From Larix sibirica (Eukaryota > Streptophyta > Pinopsida > Pinales > Pinaceae): 10,040 nt of DNA. Shown here piece by piece: positions 7,612-10,040 of the stretch (position 1 is the stretch's first letter; every line of letters starts with the position of its first letter). The notes under the pieces are model-generated. The model did no database searches, was not told the DNA's origin, and saw only the letters and a program-made list of their open reading frames with translations. Location: the NCBI GenBank assembly GCA_004151065.3, contig NWUY0300063488.1:8216-18255 (forward strand), written 5' to 3'. The position numbers and the translations under genes are program-made.

Positions 7612-8479
7612 CCTTTCTAGTACTACAACTATCAATTCTCAGGTCATGTAACAAAGGGCCATTTCAAGACTAAAAAATTGCAGTATTCTCATAACCAACC
7701 CAATGGGCATTGTACAAATTAGGTGCCCTAATGACTAACCCATTGTTTTCCTATGGCTCGAGATTGCTCCTTTCTCTCTATATAGCTATCTCTTCTTCTC
7801 ATCTAAGGTGACATGCTTTATATTTGGAAAAACCCTAATTTTCAAGAACACACTTGTGCTACATTATTGTTGATATCCTTCCTCAAGGGCCTCTAGGGCC
7901 ACTTGCACCTATCATCTCCAACACCTCTACAAAGACTCCTTTCACCAACTTGATTAAAATATTGTAGGTTTAATTGGATCAACTAATGCATCTTCATTGA
8001 CATAGGTACACTCATACCTTGCAAGTTTCAACCTTAAAATATCAATTGAGATTCCATCATAGTGAGGACAAAGGGGACCAGGTCTATCTATTTTCCATAC
8101 TTCATTGATTTAAATTTATAATCGTAGACTTAATGTTTATTTCTTATATTACACATATATCTTTGTAGTAGATATTGGGAAAGTCCTCTATTCTAGGAAT
8201 TTTCAGTTGAGTACATAGGTCATATCGGGATGTAGATCATTCTTGTAGTACTTCACAATCTTCACTTCATCCCAAGAAACTTCATTGTCTACAATGAGAA
8301 ATTTCAAGTGATTTCTCTTCCTTATCCTCCTATTTTCAACATTAGGGTTTTTATCTCACTAAAGGAATTATCGATTAATTATACGTAGTTAGTTGTCTTG
8401 TTTTCCTTTGCTAATAAATTGATTACCCTAATCATTTACATCCCTAGGTTATCATTAATAATATCTTAATGTCCTAGTT
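7612..8479 (+). mobile_element. Second LTR-like block, cut by a younger insertion
   Basis: This block is homologous to the 5' LTR-like block. It shares GTACTACAA (from 7618), the TATA position (7779-7785), the stretch around 7824-7887 (TTGGAAAAACCCTAATTTT) and 8303-8479 (AACATTAGGGTTT, ACATCCCTAGG, ATCATTAA). It is most likely the 3' LTR of the same element, though a related neighbour cannot be excluded. Its last part, matching 5208-5386, is missing because the younger retrotransposon begins at 8480. About 415 bp (about 7888-8302) have no match in the first block. The left end is not defined. Confidence 0.55.
7888..8302. other. About 415 bp present only in the second LTR-like block
   Basis: The alignment of the two LTR-like blocks breaks after CCTCAAG (7887, matching 5005) and resumes near 8303. 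The extra DNA begins GGCCTCTAGGGCC, an imperfect palindrome, and has no LTR-type TG...CA ends or long reading frame. Either it was inserted here or it was deleted from the first block. TCAAG occurs at both borders (7883-7887 and 8304-8308), which would suit a deletion between short repeats, but the alignment around the right border is loose. Confidence 0.5.
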
Positions 8480-8540
8480 TGTTAAGCTATATATATTGTA
8501 ACATTTCATTTTCATTATTATATTAGTATTGTATTTATTA

Positions 8541-8579
8541 GTTGGCTAGGAGCTTAAGTTTAATTGTATGGTTGGCTAG
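8541..8579 (+). repeat. Direct repeat GTTGGCTAG in the LTR U3
   Basis: GTTGGCTAG occurs at 8541-8549 and 8571-8579, 30 bp apart and upstream of the TATA run. Short U3 repeats often act as transcription-factor sites in plant LTRs; no function is shown here. Confidence 0.6.
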
Positions 8580-8604
8580 AATTGTAATTATACTATTTCT
8601 CTCC

Positions 8605-8614
8605 TATATATATA
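8605..8614 (+). promoter_or_regulatory. TATA box of the younger LTR
   Basis: TATATATATA inside the LTR, about 125 bp from its start. It is the best candidate for the LTR promoter; transcription would start some 30 bp downstream. Confidence 0.55.
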
Positions 8615-8642
8615 CAAAGGAGACCTAGCTTTAGGATAATCT

Positions 8643-8904
8643 CATATTGTCTTGTGAATTTGATATATTGTATAAGGAGGTCAGCTCCCCCTTGAAGATG
8701 CTTCTTCTTCATCTCTTTATTTCAAGGCGTTGGGTTACTCTTTATTGCTATTTTTATGTTAATTTGNAGTTTTAGATATCATATCACCTTGTTCATTTGA
8801 TTAAAACAAGGTTTCCCCCTCAAAGAACCTTCTTGTTCATTCTTTTTATTTCATTCTTAAGGCTTAGAGTTACTCTTTTTTTTATGCTATTTTGGGAATT
8901 TGGT
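8643..8904 (+). repeat. Internal duplication in the LTR (two diverged copies)
   Basis: Copy 1 (about 8643-8767) and copy 2 (about 8780-8904) share, in the same order, a CATAT start, CTTGT..ATTTGAT, CCCCCT, CTTCTTSTTCAT, TTTATTTCA, AAGGC, GGTTACTC or GAGTTACTC, and a TATTTT then AATTTG end. The offset varies between about 127 and 137 bp because of small indels. The duplication lies downstream of the TATA box, in what should be the R/U5 part. Confidence 0.7.
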
Positions 8905-8914
8905 GCATAACATT

Positions 8915-8928
8915 TGGTATTAGAGCCA
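8915..8928 (+). other. Primer binding site for initiator tRNA-Met
   Basis: TGGTATTAGAGCCA begins two bases after the LTR end. It matches the plant initiator tRNA-Met complement TGGTATCAGAGCC except for one C-to-T change, which still allows a G-U pair. This fixes the LTR end and the plus orientation of the element. Confidence 0.88.
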
Positions 8929-9577
8929 TTTTCTCTATAAATTTTTTTCACAGGTATATCAAATAGTGAAATTTTTAGGAGTTTTAGAGGACATAGTGAA
9001 TTATCTATTATAGTAATTTTAGGTCCTCGTTCATTATAAGTTCGGATTTATAGTCTATGGAAATCAGGGTTTTTGACTAGTCTAAAAACTAGTCTCAAAT
9101 AAGTGTTCTTGGTAAATTAGTTATATCTAAAGCTTGAAAGATCCAAATTGAGTGCCACCTATTGCATCTTAATGAAGAAAGACCATAGTGTTCATGGTAA
9201 AAATTTCATAAGCAAAGAAATAAAAATCAAACACATGTCAATATGTACATGTTTTCTCTCCTAAAAAGGAAAAAAACAACATGTTGTGGGAAAGTTACCA
9301 TGACTCTCCTTTGGTACATTAAAATTGAGTCAAACTTGTGGCATTGTAGAGAAGACATACCGAGATAATGCAGGGAAAAAAAAAAATTAAACTCAGGGGG
9401 GCCAAAGTTTCATAGATAATTTGGGAGCAAGTTCAACCAGCAAGACAACCTACAAAACATGGTTTTTAAAGGTATGTTAACTTGAAACTTGCATAAATTT
9501 TAATTGGGATAATTGTTTAGGGTAATTTGAAAGGTGTAATAGATAATAAAAAAATAGAGAAGAACTATAGTAAATAA
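8929..9577 (+). other. Leader region of the younger retrotransposon
   Basis: About 650 bp between primer site and gag-like frame, with frequent stops in all plus-strand frames and poly-A/poly-T runs. It has no recognised packaging signal or short protein. Confidence 0.5.
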
Positions 9578-9903
9578 TATTGGGATCAAATTTTAAGAGG
9601 CAGAGAAAAACATTCTACACCCATTAAACCTTTTGAAGGCTCATTCATGACACAATCCAAGCATGACAATGTGGACTTTGGGGTGTCCAATTTTATCAAA
9701 AGAGAAGTGAACCTTGAAAATACAATGCTAAGAAAGGTGGACATAATGAATATGGTAAATAAAGATGCATTGCAAACATTCAAAGGGGATATCTAAGTTG
9801 AATTTCGAACATTCAAAGGGGATATCCAAGAGATAAAAAAGAGCCTTGAAAACATCAGGGGAACTTGTGAAGGATTTAAGTAGCATACTTATCCAAAAGT
9901 AAA
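9578..9903 (+). pseudogene. Broken gag-like reading frame
   Basis: From 9578 a plus-strand frame runs 101 codons with a single stop (TAA, 9794-9796), then ends at TAG 9881-9883. The likely start is ATG 9647. The product is charged and helix-like (for example EVNLENTMLRKVD and DIQEIKKSLENI), as in the N-terminal part of plant retrotransposon gag proteins. Near 9858-9862 a one-base change of frame would keep the reading open to about 9900, suggesting a frameshift. A 33-bp in-frame duplication carries the stop. Being first after the primer site and leader supports gag. No zinc knuckle or nucleocapsid part is visible before the window ends, so the domain assignment rests on position and composition. 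Confidence 0.45.
9775..9826 (+). repeat. In-frame 33-bp duplication inside the gag-like frame
   Basis: AACATTCAAAGGGGATATC occurs at 9775-9793 and again at 9808-9826, exactly 33 bp (11 codons) apart and in the same frame. After the first copy comes TAAG and after the second CAAG, so the stop at 9794 differs from the sense codon of the second copy by one C-to-T change. Confidence 0.9.
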
Positions 9904-10040
9904 CACCTCGAGAAGAGTATGAGGAGAACAATATGGCGGATTCTTAGTCACCTTAAGAGAAAATTATATCATATTCAAAGAACAAGATCCTTGAGTCCTA
10001 GACACCTGATCACTCATTACTCCAAGATCCACATAATTGT
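9904..10040 (+). other. Internal retrotransposon sequence at the right edge
   Basis: A-rich DNA continuing the younger element, with several stops in every plus-strand frame. The rest of gag, any pol genes and the 3' LTR must lie outside the window. Confidence 0.45.

Larger units (their letters stand above)
8480..8912 (+). mobile_element. 5' LTR of a younger retrotransposon (433 bp)
   Basis: The LTR starts TGTTA and ends TAACA, a perfect 5-bp inverted terminal pair of standard TG...CA type, and an initiator-Met primer site follows two bases later. A TATA run (8605-8614) lies within it. The part after the TATA box is internally duplicated (about 8643-8767 and 8780-8904). It contains the ambiguous base at 8767. 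The bases before it, TAGTT (8475-8479), should be one copy of the 5-bp target-site duplication; the other copy lies outside the window. The length and terminal sequence are common among Ty1/copia elements, but Ty3/gypsy chromoviruses also use this primer. Confidence 0.8.

Noticed and set aside
7883-8308. TCAAG copies as a target-site duplication around the 415-bp extra segment
   Set aside because: The segment has no transposon ends, and the alignment at the right border can be shifted so that TCAAG matches TTGAG in the other copy.
9586-9931. Two overlapping minus-strand frames of 65 and 67 codons
   Set aside because: They are antisense to the gag-like frame and read through the 33-bp duplication; they are shadows.
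1-10040. CRISPR array, tRNA or rRNA gene, or bacterial-type operon
   Set aside because: There are no identical spaced repeats, no cloverleaf or rRNA sequence, and no dense coding; the retrotransposon and intron-like signals point to a plant nuclear genome.

Overview
The window looks like non-genic DNA from a large, repeat-rich plant nuclear genome. A conifer or another gymnosperm is my best guess. Reasons: AT-rich sequence with few CpGs, no intact long reading frame, very old and heavily mutated LTR retrotransposons, and many small diverged tandem duplications. The species is inferred, not shown. One ambiguous base (8767) suggests draft sequence.

Left part (1-4127): the only gene-like signal is on the minus strand. 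An ATG at 630 opens a short hydrophobic, signal-anchor-like peptide that runs into a consensus splice donor at 564-559. It could be a first coding exon whose gene continues off the left edge, or a fossil of one. The rest of this part is intergenic. It holds local tandem duplications (69, 25, 63 and 197 bp periods, plus short-period arrays) and a GC-richer patch at about 1195-1375 that I cannot assign.

Middle part (about 4128-8479): the remains of an old Ty3/gypsy-type retrotransposon. A 5' LTR-like block (about 4128-5386, TGTA...TACA) is followed 3 bp later by a primer binding site (5390-5407). It resembles that of Tat/Ogre-type elements, decayed only by C-to-T and G-to-A changes. The internal region is short and broken, with a possible gag zinc-knuckle trace (6015-6056) and no visible polymerase. 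A second LTR-like block (7612-8479) is clearly homologous to the first but strongly diverged, and it carries about 415 bp that the first lacks. Between them lies a twelve-unit diverged tandem array of 38-39 bp (about 6946-7440).

Right part (8480-10040): a second LTR retrotransposon sits inside the second LTR of the older element. Its 5' LTR (8480-8912, TGTTA...TAACA) is followed by an initiator-tRNA-Met primer binding site (8915-8928), a non-coding leader, and a gag-like frame broken by a stop and a frameshift (9578-9903). It runs off the right edge. The layout is therefore nested retrotransposons. I see no new biological system; the most unusual structures are the regular 38-39 bp array and the duplicated R/U5-like part of the younger LTR.
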